Positions 1 to 7,967 of a DNA stretch of 12,229 nt are shown in pieces. The notes beneath the pieces are model-generated. The model did not search any database. It was not told where the DNA came from and saw only the letters and a program-made list of their open reading frames with translations. The DNA lies in the NCBI GenBank assembly GCA_946479915.1, contig CAMLHR010000013.1, forward strand, positions 1-12,229, given 5' to 3'. A program made the position numbers and the translations under genes. This stretch comes from an uncultured Lysobacter sp. (GTDB lineage: Bacteria > Pseudomonadota > Gammaproteobacteria > Xanthomonadales > Xanthomonadaceae). Within the stretch, counting starts at the first letter, position 1; each line of letters begins with the position of its first letter.

Positions 1-2
1 CC

Positions 3-797
3 GGTGGCGCGACCTACCGCAGCGAGCTGTGGTCGTGGACCGGACGCCTCGAGCACCGCGACGGCGAGCGGGCCGACCGCGACGGGTTCAGCACGGGCTT
101 CCTGCGGCAGGCGCGGGACGGCGTCGCGTTCGGCGCCAACGCGCAGGCGTTCGCGGTCGACAACGCCGACGGCTCGCAGGGCCTGCTGGCGAGCGCGATG
201 CTGTCGTGGGCCTGGCGCCCGCTCGGCAGCCGCTGGTCCCTGCTGGACCGCCTGGAGTTCCGGCTCGACGAGCTCGATCGCGGCGCGGGCACGCCGGTCG
301 TCGGCCAGGACACGCTCGCGGTGGCGGGCGATGCGCGCTCCATGCGCCTGGTGAACAACCTGGTGCTCAACTTCGTCGGCGACCCGTGGACGCGCGAGGA
401 TCGCCGCGGCAACCTGTTCGACGTCGCGCAGCACAGCCAGCTGTCGCTGTACTACGGTTCCAAGTACGTGTTCGACGCCTACGACGACGAAGACTATTCC
501 GGCTACACCGACATCCTCGGCGTCGACTGGCGCCATGACCTGTCGGAGAAGTTCGACGTCGGCCTGCGCGCCAGCGTGCGCCACGCCTGGGACGAGGGCG
601 AGGTGTCGTACGCGTTCGGCCCGAGCCTGGGGTTCGTCCCGTTCACGAACGCATGGTTCAGCCTCGGCTATAACGTCGTCGGGTTCGACGACCGCGACTT
701 CCAGGCCATGCACTACACCGCGCAGGGCCCGTACCTGATGCTGCGCTTCAAGTTCGACCAGCAGACGCTCGGGCTGGCGTCGGGGGCCGCCGAGTGA
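3..797 (+). CDS. C-terminal part of an outer-membrane beta-barrel protein (5' end outside window)
   Basis: The frame is open from the first complete codon at position 3 to TGA at 795-797, giving 264 residues with no start, so the gene begins upstream. The visible protein is a succession of amphipathic strands with alternating polar and hydrophobic residues, many Tyr/Trp/Phe at strand ends and short Asp/Gly-rich turns, for example LSLYYGSKYVFDAY and GYTDILGVDWRHDL. The last strand, GPYLMLRFKF, resembles the C-terminal insertion signal of Gram-negative outer-membrane barrels. It is unusual that about 13 polar or small residues (DQQTLGLASGAAE) follow it, whereas classic porins end on the aromatic residue. 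From memory, similar barrel ends occur at the C-terminus of large DUF11/SdrD-like proteobacterial surface proteins, so the missing upstream part may hold such repeats. That part is inference. The stop overlaps the next gene's GTG start, so the two are probably cotranscribed and translationally coupled. Confidence is high for a barrel and low for its specific role. Confidence 0.8.
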   Translation, partial: GGATYRSELWSWTGRLEHRDGERADRDGFSTGFLRQARDGVAFGANAQAFAVDNADGSQGLLASAMLSWAWRPLGSRWSLLDRLEFRLDELDRGAGTPVVGQDTLAVAGDARSMRLVNNLVLNFVGDPWTREDRRGNLFDVAQHSQLSLYYGSKYVFDAYDDEDYSGYTDILGVDWRHDLSEKFDVGLRASVRHAWDEGEVSYAFGPSLGFVPFTNAWFSLGYNVVGFDDRDFQAMHYTAQGPYLMLRFKFDQQTLGLASGAAE

Positions 798-3700
798 ACG
801 CGCGCGCGCGCCCCTGGTGGCTCGTGATCGGGGCGGTCGCCTCGCTGCTGGCCGCGCCCGGCGCACGCGCCGCGTTCGACAACGCCACGCCCCGCGGGAC
901 GTTCGCGGGCACCCACAACTACACCGTCACCGGCAACACCCTCCGCACGCAGGCCAACACAGGCAACGCGTGTCTCGTCGGCGGCAGCAGTTCCGCGACG
1001 ATCTCGTCGATCCCGGGCGGATCCACCATCGCGGCCGCCTACCTCTACTGGGGCGGTTCCGGTCCCACGCCCGACACGCAGGTGACGTTCAACGGCAACG
1101 CCGTGACCGCGGACGAAGTCTTCACCGACAACTTCACGGTGGCCGGCACCTACGACCTCGACTACTTCGGCGGCTTCGAGGACGTCACGTCGCTGGTGAC
1201 CGGCAACGGCACGTACACGTTCGGCGGGCTGACGGTCGCTACGACCGACGACTTCGCCGGGAACCCGGACGCGGACTTCTGCGCGCCGCAGGCCGTGGTC
1301 GCCGGCTGGGCGCTGGTGGTGGTCTACACCAATCCATCCGAGAACTACCGCTTCACGCGCGTCTACGACGGCCTCCAGTACTTCCGCGGCAGCTCCGTGA
1401 CCACGACCCAGTCGGGATTCCGCGTGCCCGACCTGCTCGATGGCAAGGTCACCACGATCACCTGGGAAGGCGACCCGGACACGGCGTCCTCGTTCACCCT
1501 CGACGGGTTCGACGAGGCGCTGAGCTTCGACGGGTTCCCGCTCATCAACACGGGCTGCGACCTCGCCAACAACCTCTACAACTCCACCGTGGGCGCGCCC
1601 TCGGGCGCCTGCGCCACCACGTCCTGGGGCGCCGACATCGACACCTACGACGTCACGTCCTTCCTGTACGAGGGGCAGACCGGCGCGACGCTCCAGTACA
1701 GCTCCGGCAACGACCTCGTGCTGCTGACGGCGCAGGTCATCAGCACGACCAACACGCCGGTCGCCGACCTGGGCATCACCAAGACCCACGCCGGCGACTT
1801 CACCGCCGGGCAGAACGGCACCTTCAGCATCGGCGTCCACAACTACGGCCCGGAAATCGCAACGGGCACGACCACGGTCACCGACACGCTGCCCGCCGGC
1901 CTGTCCTTCGTCTCCGGCACGGGCACCGGCTGGTCCTGCGCCGCGGTCGGGCAGGTGGTCACCTGCCACCACAGTTCGACCAGCGTCGCGATCGGCGCCG
2001 ACCTGCCGACCCTGACCCTCACCGTGGCGGTGGGGGCCGGCGCCGCCTCGTCGATCCAGAACACCGCCGCGGTGTCGCACCCGATGTTCGACGGCACGGG
2101 CGGGAACCAGACCGCGACCGACACGGTGACGGTGCTGAAGTCGAACCTGTCCACGTCGACGAAGACCGTCACCGACCTCAACGGGGGCGACGCCAATCCC
2201 GGCGACGTGCTGCGCTACACGATCACGCTCAACGAGACGGGCGGGCAGGGGATCGCCGCGACCGGCGTCTCCGTGGTGGACGACCTGCCCGCGAAGGTCG
2301 GCAGCCTTTCGGTTGTCAGCACGCCGGCGGGGTCCACCAACCTGTCCGTGGGCAGCGGCGGCGCCAACGGCACCGGCCAGGTGAAGGTCACCGGGATCAC
2401 GGTCGCGGCGGGCGGCACCGCCAGCATCGTGTTCGACGTGACGATCTCGGGCACGGCTGCCGCGGGCGAGACGATCACCAACACGGCCACCATCACCAGT
2501 GCGAGCGGTACGGGCGCGACGCCCTCGGTCGACACCACCATCGCGGCGTCGCAGGGGCCGGCGACCGGCAACAAGGTGCTCTACCTCTACGACAACCTGC
2601 AGCTGACCCGCACGCCGCAGGCGCCGAACACGACCACGCCGGTGACGATCGCCGGTGGCGGCTCGCAGACCTGGACGCTCACCCAGGCGCTCCCGGCCGG
2701 GAAATCGCTGTCGCTGCCCGCCCAGACCGTGACGGTGCGCGTCCTGGCGGATCGCTCCAACGGTCCCGGTCGCAACCTGTCGGCGGTGCTGCTCAATTCC
2801 GGCACGCAGATCGCCGGACAGTCCAGCAACCCGACGTCCTGGTCGATCAGCTCCGGCCTGGCTTCCTACACCTTCAGCATCACGATCCCGGCGACGACGG
2901 TCGCGTCGGGGGGCACGCTCGGCCTGCGGCTGTCCAACAGCGGCGGCAACGGGCGCGACATCTACATCCACCAGCGCGACGCGACGCTGGGCAGGAGCAC
3001 GATCACGTTCAGTTCCAACAGCGTGGTCAACGTGGACTCGGTGGCGTTCTATTCGACCGCCTATCCGGGGACCACGCAGAAGACCACCTGGGCCGCGGGC
3101 GAGACGGTCTACATCCGCGCCAGCGTTTCCGATCCGTTCGGCGGCTACGACGTGTCCGGCGCGCGCCTGACCTTCACCGATCCGGACGGGACGGTGCGCG
3201 TGAACGACCAGGCGATGTCGCCGGCCACCAACCCGACGAACGCGGCGGGGCAGTCGGCCAGCCGGGTCTTCGAGTACGCCTACGTCCTTCCCGCCAGCCC
3301 GCCGTACGGGAACTGGGTCGCGGCCGTGACCGGCATCGAGGGTACCGAGACGCCGGCCGTCACGCACGCGCGCAACGGCATCTTCACCCTGCAGCCGGAC
3401 GCGCTCTCGGTCGCCAAGTCGCACAGCGGCGACTTCATCGCCGGGACGAACGGCGTGTACACGCTGCTGGTGGGCAACACCGGCTCCGGGACGGTGTCCG
3501 GGACGACCACGGTGAAGGACACCCTGGCCACCGGCCTGACCTACGTGTCGGGGACGGGCACCAACTGGACCTGCGGCGCCGCCGGCCAGGTGGTGACCTG
3601 CACCAGCACGGCCAGCATCCCCGGCAACAGCAGCATGGCGCCGATCACGCTGACCGTGGCCGTCGCCGGCAACATGGGGACCAGCGTCGACAACAAGGCG

Positions 3701-6700
3701 TCCGTCGGCAACAGCACGATCGGCGGCGGCTTCATGACCGACGGCAACACCGACTCGGCCACGATCCTGCATCCGGACCTGTCCACCTCGACCAAGGCGG
3801 TGCAGGACCTCAATGGCGGCGACGCGGAGCCGGGCGACGCATTGCGCTACACCATCACGCTCAAGGAAAGCGCGGGGGTCGCGGCCAGCAACGTCTCGGT
3901 CTCGGACACCATCACCGGCAACCTCGAGAACTTCGCCGTCAACGCGGGCCTGACCACCTGCACCGGCACCGATGCGTCGACGTCGAGCCTGCTGTCGCGC
4001 TCCGGGATCTCGCTGGCCGCGAATGCAACCTGCGCCATCGTGTTCGATGCGACCGTCTCGCAGTTCGCCGGGGCGGGACTGGAGATCGCCAACACCGCGA
4101 CCGTCACCAACCCGGCGGGGCCGGGGGCCACGCCTTCGGCACCCACGGTCGTCGTTTCTGCCTCGCAGCAGCCCGCCAGCGGCAACAAGTACCTGTACGC
4201 CTACGCCAACCAGACGCTGACGCGGGTGCCGCACGCCGCGGCCGGCACGCTGAACATCGCGGCGAACGGGAGCCAGTCGTTCACCCTCGGCGCCGTCTCC
4301 GGCCCGCTGGTGCTCACGCCCGGCAGCGACGTCGACGTCTTCCTCTGGCTGCAGCGCACCGGCGACACGACCAACACCCAGCGCACGGTGTACGTCCAGC
4401 TGCTGAAGAACGGCGTCCAGCAGGTCGGCGCCAACAGCAACCAGGTGAGCTTCAACACGACGACGCTCACGCGGCAGCAGTTCACGATCACGGTGCCGAC
4501 GCTGGGCGGGGCCGGGTCGCTCGCGCCGGGCGACACGCTGGTGCTGCGCGTGGTCAACGCGACCGCCGGCGCGAACCAGACGGTGGGGTTCGGCCAGTGG
4601 GTGGACACCGGCACCGTCGTCCCGGACAAGAGCAGCCTGGTCAGCGTCACCACCGCGACCGTGATCAACGTGGACGAGGTCGACACCTATGCGGCGGCGT
4701 GGCCGGCGACGACGACCCGCGCGGTGAACGCCGGCAACGACGTGGTCTACATCCGCGCGGTCATCAGCGACCCGTTCGGCGGCGCCGACGTCAGCGCCGC
4801 GACCGTGACGATCACCGACGCCGACGGGGTTGTCCGGCTGACCGACGGGGTGATGACGCCGGTCGCCCTGTCCGGGGCGACGCGGACGTTCGAGTACGCC
4901 TACACGCTCCCGGCGGGCGCGGTGACCGGCATCTGGAACCTCAGCGTGACCGGCCACGAGGGCACGGAGGGCCTGGTGACCCACACGGCGACCGCGCCGC
5001 TGACGGTGGGCCTGGCGGAACTCACGCTCGCCAAGTCCCACGCCGGCGACTTCACCGCGGGGCAGCAGGGCAGCTATGCGCTCGTCGTCCACAACAACGG
5101 CGCGCCGCTGACCGGCCAGACGACCGTCACCGACACGCTGCCCGCGGGGCTGTCCTACGTCTCCGCGACCGGCAGCGGCTGGACCTGCGGCGCGGTGGGG
5201 CAGGACGTGACCTGCACGAGCAACGACGCGATCGCGGCGGATGCCGACCTGCCGACCCTGACGCTCACGGTCGCGGTCTCGCCGACGGCGCCGGCCTCGC
5301 TGGACAACGTCGCCCAGATCGCCCACGCCGCCGTCAACAGCGGCGTGCCGCAACCGAGCAACACGGACACGACCACGATCCGGCACCCCGACCTGTCGAC
5401 GTCCACCAAGACCGTGGTCGACATCAACGGCGGCGATGCGGATCCGGGCGACACGCTGCGCTACACCATCACCCTGGTCGAGACGGGAGGGGCCGCGGCC
5501 ACCGACGCGGGCGTCACCGACGACATCCCCGCCGGCGTGACCGGGTTCAGCGTGTTTTCCATCCCGGGCGGCGCGGTGGATGCGTCGGGCGGCGGTGGCG
5601 CGAACGGGACGGGCTTCCTGGACGTGTCCGGCATCGACGTCCCCGCGAACGGCAGCGTGGCCGTGGTGTTCGACGTCGTCGTCGGCGCGGGGGCGACGCC
5701 CGGCGACACCATCGACAACACCGCGACCGTGACCGACCCGGGCGGGACCCCGACCCCGGTGACCGCGCCCACGGTGGTGGTGTCGCCATCCCAGCTGGCC
5801 GGGGCCGGCAACAAGATCCTCTACCTGTACGACGCGATGACCCTCACCCGCACGCCGCAGCCCGCGGCGAACACCGGCGGCGTGCAGGTCTCGGCCGGCG
5901 GCAGCGGGGACTGGGTGCTGTCGCCCGCGATCCCGGCCGGCGAAACCCTCGTGCTCAGCGCCGGCACCATCGCCGTGGAGCTGGCCGTCACCACGAGCGG
6001 GCAGGCCCAGGTCAGCGCCGAACTGCGCGACGGCGTCGGCGGGACGCTGATCGGCGCGAGCGGGTCGCAGGCGATCAACACCGGCAGCGTGGTCCAGCAG
6101 CTGTTCACGATCAACCTCGCGTCCGACTACACGCTGCAACCCGGCGACGTGCTCACGCTGCGCCTGGTGAACACGGCCAACGGCAACAAGCACCTCCGGG
6201 TCTACCAGTTCAACGGCGACCGCAGCACGATCAGCTTCCCGACCAGCACCATCGTCAACGTGGACAGCGTCTCGGCCTATGCCGACCAGGCCGCCACGAC
6301 GACGCAGGCGTACTACGTGCATGGCGACACCGTCTGGCTCCGCGCCGTCGCCAGCGACCCGTTCGGCAGCGCGGACGTCAGCGGCGCGGACATCACGATC
6401 ACCGATCCGGACGGGACGGTCGTCGTCGCGGCGCAGGCCATGACGCCGGTGTCGACGACGGCCTCGAGCCGGACGTTCGAGTACGGGTTCGCGGTGCCGG
6501 CACAGGCGGACATCGGCGCGTGGACGGCGACGGTGACGGCACACGAAGGCACCGAGGGCACGATCAGCGACGACGGCGCGGGCGGCTTCGCGCTGCGCGG
6601 CGCGATCACGCTGGGCGCCGAGTGGGACACGCCGAACGCGGATGCGGTGTCGCTGGCGATCACGGGCGCGCTCGATGCGGTCGCCGGCAGTTCGACGGCG

Positions 6701-7372
6701 CCGTCGACGCTGGCCCCGGCCACGGCGGCGGGCCTGGCGGGCGCCGAGGTCGGGCTGGCCGAGTCGTTCACGACCGGCAGCCCGTCGAACTACCCGGTGG
6801 CGCTGGCCTGCACGCGGGACCGCGACGACGCCGCGCTTCCGCTGACCGGGTCGGGCCTGTCGCGGGGCTTCCAGATGCCCACCGACAGTTCGGTGACCTG
6901 CACCTGGAGCAACAGCCTCTCTGTGCCCCTCACGATCGTCAAGTTCAGCACGGTCGTCTCCGACCCGATCAACGAGGGCGTCAATCCGAAGGCGATCCCG
7001 GGCGCGGTCGTCGAGTACGAGATCGTCATCGCCAACCCGGCGGATACCGCGGTGGACGCCGACAGCGTGGTGCTCACCGACCCGATCCCTGCGGGCGTCG
7101 CGCTCAGGGTCGCCGACATCGACGGGCCCGGGTCGGGACCGGTCCGGTTCACTGCCGGCGCCAGCGGGCTGTCCTACGGGTTCACCTCGCTGGCGAGCCA
7201 GGCGGACGACGTGCAGTTCTCGGACGACAACGGCGCGAACTGGACCTACGAGCCGCTCCCGGACGCGGACGGATTCGATCCGGACGTCACCGACATCCGG
7301 ATCAATCCCAAGGGCGTGTTCGCGCCCGGCGACGCGCAGTTCACCCTCGAGTTCCAGGTGCGGGTGGAGTAA
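794..7372 (+). CDS. Giant secreted DUF11-repeat surface protein (2192 aa)
   Basis: This is a very large exported protein, probably part of the cell surface or an extracellular structure. The start is GTG at 794, overlapping the upstream stop. It is chosen because it directly gives a signal peptide: basic MNARARPWW, a hydrophobic stretch at residues 10-21, and likely cleavage after A26 (ARA/AF). Shine-Dalgarno support is weak, so coupling to the upstream gene is likely. Residues 27-320 form a globular region with four Cys (60, 163, 255, 273) and a YLYWGG motif, resembling DUF3344-type domains. Residues 325-1935 are three units of about 540 residues, each with two DUF11-like modules, a beta-sandwich-like segment and an Ig-like segment. 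Residues 1936-2045 resemble a prealbumin-like fold. Residues 2046-2192 are a final DUF11-like domain containing PKAIPGAVVEYEI and a DGFDPDVTDIRINPKG segment. I see no LPxTG, PEP-CTERM, T9SS or barrel anchor. DUF11 domains are common in bacterial envelope proteins but lack a defined biochemical role. Adhesion, matrix or appendage function is inference. All Cys occur in plausible pairs, fitting an oxidising compartment. Confidence 0.9.
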   Translation: MNARARPWWLVIGAVASLLAAPGARAAFDNATPRGTFAGTHNYTVTGNTLRTQANTGNACLVGGSSSATISSIPGGSTIAAAYLYWGGSGPTPDTQVTFNGNAVTADEVFTDNFTVAGTYDLDYFGGFEDVTSLVTGNGTYTFGGLTVATTDDFAGNPDADFCAPQAVVAGWALVVVYTNPSENYRFTRVYDGLQYFRGSSVTTTQSGFRVPDLLDGKVTTITWEGDPDTASSFTLDGFDEALSFDGFPLINTGCDLANNLYNSTVGAPSGACATTSWGADIDTYDVTSFLYEGQTGATLQYSSGNDLVLLTAQVISTTNTPVADLGITKTHAGDFTAGQNGTFSIGVHNYGPEIATGTTTVTDTLPAGLSFVSGTGTGWSCAAVGQVVTCHHSSTSVAIGADLPTLTLTVAVGAGAASSIQNTAAVSHPMFDGTGGNQTATDTVTVLKSNLSTSTKTVTDLNGGDANPGDVLRYTITLNETGGQGIAATGVSVVDDLPAKVGSLSVVSTPAGSTNLSVGSGGANGTGQVKVTGITVAAGGTASIVFDVTISGTAAAGETITNTATITSASGTGATPSVDTTIAASQGPATGNKVLYLYDNLQLTRTPQAPNTTTPVTIAGGGSQTWTLTQALPAGKSLSLPAQTVTVRVLADRSNGPGRNLSAVLLNSGTQIAGQSSNPTSWSISSGLASYTFSITIPATTVASGGTLGLRLSNSGGNGRDIYIHQRDATLGRSTITFSSNSVVNVDSVAFYSTAYPGTTQKTTWAAGETVYIRASVSDPFGGYDVSGARLTFTDPDGTVRVNDQAMSPATNPTNAAGQSASRVFEYAYVLPASPPYGNWVAAVTGIEGTETPAVTHARNGIFTLQPDALSVAKSHSGDFIAGTNGVYTLLVGNTGSGTVSGTTTVKDTLATGLTYVSGTGTNWTCGAAGQVVTCTSTASIPGNSSMAPITLTVAVAGNMGTSVDNKASVGNSTIGGGFMTDGNTDSATILHPDLSTSTKAVQDLNGGDAEPGDALRYTITLKESAGVAASNVSVSDTITGNLENFAVNAGLTTCTGTDASTSSLLSRSGISLAANATCAIVFDATVSQFAGAGLEIANTATVTNPAGPGATPSAPTVVVSASQQPASGNKYLYAYANQTLTRVPHAAAGTLNIAANGSQSFTLGAVSGPLVLTPGSDVDVFLWLQRTGDTTNTQRTVYVQLLKNGVQQVGANSNQVSFNTTTLTRQQFTITVPTLGGAGSLAPGDTLVLRVVNATAGANQTVGFGQWVDTGTVVPDKSSLVSVTTATVINVDEVDTYAAAWPATTTRAVNAGNDVVYIRAVISDPFGGADVSAATVTITDADGVVRLTDGVMTPVALSGATRTFEYAYTLPAGAVTGIWNLSVTGHEGTEGLVTHTATAPLTVGLAELTLAKSHAGDFTAGQQGSYALVVHNNGAPLTGQTTVTDTLPAGLSYVSATGSGWTCGAVGQDVTCTSNDAIAADADLPTLTLTVAVSPTAPASLDNVAQIAHAAVNSGVPQPSNTDTTTIRHPDLSTSTKTVVDINGGDADPGDTLRYTITLVETGGAAATDAGVTDDIPAGVTGFSVFSIPGGAVDASGGGGANGTGFLDVSGIDVPANGSVAVVFDVVVGAGATPGDTIDNTATVTDPGGTPTPVTAPTVVVSPSQLAGAGNKILYLYDAMTLTRTPQPAANTGGVQVSAGGSGDWVLSPAIPAGETLVLSAGTIAVELAVTTSGQAQVSAELRDGVGGTLIGASGSQAINTGSVVQQLFTINLASDYTLQPGDVLTLRLVNTANGNKHLRVYQFNGDRSTISFPTSTIVNVDSVSAYADQAATTTQAYYVHGDTVWLRAVASDPFGSADVSGADITITDPDGTVVVAAQAMTPVSTTASSRTFEYGFAVPAQADIGAWTATVTAHEGTEGTISDDGAGGFALRGAITLGAEWDTPNADAVSLAITGALDAVAGSSTAPSTLAPATAAGLAGAEVGLAESFTTGSPSNYPVALACTRDRDDAALPLTGSGLSRGFQMPTDSSVTCTWSNSLSVPLTIVKFSTVVSDPINEGVNPKAIPGAVVEYEIVIANPADTAVDADSVVLTDPIPAGVALRVADIDGPGSGPVRFTAGASGLSYGFTSLASQADDVQFSDDNGANWTYEPLPDADGFDPDVTDIRINPKGVFAPGDAQFTLEFQVRVE
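1766..3397 (+). repeat. Surface-protein unit 1 (residues 325-868)
   Basis: This is the first of three in-frame units of the large surface protein. In order it holds a DUF11-A module from D325 (DLGITKTHAGDF, then DTLPAGLSFVSGTGTGW) with Cys 382 and 391, a DUF11-B module from N451 (NLSTSTKTV, NGGDANPGD, LRYTITL), a beta-sandwich-like segment from G592 (GNKVLYLYDNLQLTRTPQ) and an Ig-like segment from N746 (VYIRASVSDPFGG at about 772, then DPDGTV). The DUF11-B module carries GGANGTG, which is shared with unit 3 but absent from unit 2. Boundaries are approximate and were set by aligning the units by eye. Confidence 0.8.
3398..5017 (+). repeat. Surface-protein unit 2 (residues 869-1408), divergent copy
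   Basis: This unit has the same module order: DUF11-A from about residue 870 (LSVAKSHSGDF, then VSGTGTNWTCG) with Cys 927 and 936, DUF11-B from D995 (DLSTSTKAV, NGGDAEPGD, LRYTITL), a beta-sandwich-like segment from G1130 (GNKYLYAYANQTLTRVP) and an Ig-like segment from N1292 (VVYIRAVISDPFGGADV). It departs from units 1 and 3 in the second half of DUF11-B. The GGANGTG motif is missing there, and a region with two Cys (TTCTG and ATCAI) takes its place. The beta-sandwich opening also differs (LYAYANQ rather than LYLYD). Confidence 0.8.
5018..6598 (+). repeat. Surface-protein unit 3 (residues 1409-1935)
   Basis: The third unit again runs DUF11-A from E1409 (LTLAKSHAGDFTAGQ, then TVTDTLPAGLSYVS) with Cys 1465 and 1474, DUF11-B from D1533 (DLSTSTKTVVDINGGDADPGD, interrupted only by conservative changes relative to unit 1), a beta-sandwich-like segment from G1672 (GNKILYLYDAMTLTRTPQ) and an Ig-like segment from N1822 (VWLRAVASDPFGSADV, then TDPDGTV). 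It resembles unit 1 more closely than unit 2. It passes directly into the unique C-terminal region at about residue 1936. Confidence 0.8.
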
Positions 7373-7382
7373 CCCCCGCGCC
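7357..7382. terminator. Possible hairpin between convergent genes
   Basis: GGTGCGGG at 7357-7364 can pair with CCCGCGCC at 7375-7382, giving an 8-bp stem with one G-U pair and a 10-nt loop that contains the TAA stop of the surface protein gene. It lies in the 12-bp gap between two converging genes, where a two-way terminator would be expected. No T-tract follows on either strand, so intrinsic termination is not demonstrated. In DNA this GC-rich such a stem could arise by chance. Confidence 0.25.
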
Positions 7383-7384
7383 GG

Positions 7385-7960
7385 TTACTGCAGCAGCGAC
7401 CGCAGCATCCAGGCGTACTTCTCGTGGGTCTGCAGCCGCTGGGTCATCAGGTCCACGGTCGGGTCGTCGTTGCCTTTCTCGGCGGTGTCAAGCACGCGGC
7501 GGGCGGTGCGGCACACCGCCTCGTTGCCGACCACGAGCTGGCGCACCATCTCGCGCCAGTCGGCCGCGTCCTCCAGGCCCGGTTCCTCGGTGATCGACGA
7601 CAGCCGGATGAACTCCGCATAGGAGCCCGGGGCGTTGAACCCCAGGGCGCGGATGCGCTCGGCGATCTCGTCCAGCGCGCCCCATTGCTCGGTGTACTGC
7701 GCCTCGAACATCACGTGCAGCGCGTTGAACATCGGGCCGGTGACGTTCCAGTGGAAGTTGTGGGTCTTCAGGTACAGGGTGAAGCTGTCGGCGAGGAAGC
7801 CCGACAGGCCTTCCGCGATCCGGCGGCGGTCGGCGTCCTTGATGCCGATGTCGATCGCGGGCGCGGTCGAGCCGGCGGCGGGCGAGGCGGCCGGGCGATT
7901 ACGCGGCGCGCCTCGGGTCGCGGCCTTGCGGCTCGCCTTGCTGGCTTGTTTCCTGGCCAT
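7385..7960 (-). CDS. dps: Dps: DNA-binding ferritin-like protection protein
   Basis: Dps forms a 12-subunit cage in the cytoplasm that oxidises and stores iron using hydrogen peroxide and shields DNA during starvation or oxidative stress. The 191-residue protein shows the family signature HNFHWNVTGPMFNALHVMFE. By spacing to E. coli Dps, the inter-subunit ferroxidase ligands are H70, H82, E86, D97 and E101, all present. Residues 2-22 form a Lys/Arg-rich tail (ARKQASKASRK...), longer than the short lysine tail of E. coli Dps, followed by a Pro/Ala linker to about residue 35. This tail probably binds DNA (inference). The ATG at 7958-7960 is chosen because AAGGAG lies 7 nt upstream (7968-7973) and the protein then begins with a typical basic tail. 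The frame stays open further upstream to 8419, but that stretch overlaps the start of hrpA and does not look like Dps. The gene ends 12 bp from the converging surface protein gene. Confidence 0.95.
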   Translation of the reverse strand: MARKQASKASRKAATRGAPRNRPAASPAAGSTAPAIDIGIKDADRRRIAEGLSGFLADSFTLYLKTHNFHWNVTGPMFNALHVMFEAQYTEQWGALDEIAERIRALGFNAPGSYAEFIRLSSITEEPGLEDAADWREMVRQLVVGNEAVCRTARRVLDTAEKGNDDPTVDLMTQRLQTHEKYAWMLRSLLQ

Positions 7961-7967
7961 CTGCACT

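Noticed and set aside
713..6544. 1943-codon antisense ORF opposite the surface protein
   Set aside because: Its product is a low-complexity Arg/Gly/His/Val/Asp mix with no domain, and third-position G/C bias fits the plus-strand frame starting at 794. It also has no plausible start or ribosome site.
1766..6598. CRISPR-like or mobile-element repeats
   Set aside because: The repeats are in-frame, about 1.6 kb each and diverged at the DNA level, so they are protein domain duplications. No short direct-repeat/spacer pattern, terminal inverted repeats or transposase was seen.
817..7593. 2258-codon plus-strand ORF in another frame, running into dps
   Set aside because: It is made of Arg/His/Gln/Gly-rich sequence, overlaps two well-supported genes and lacks any recognisable domain.
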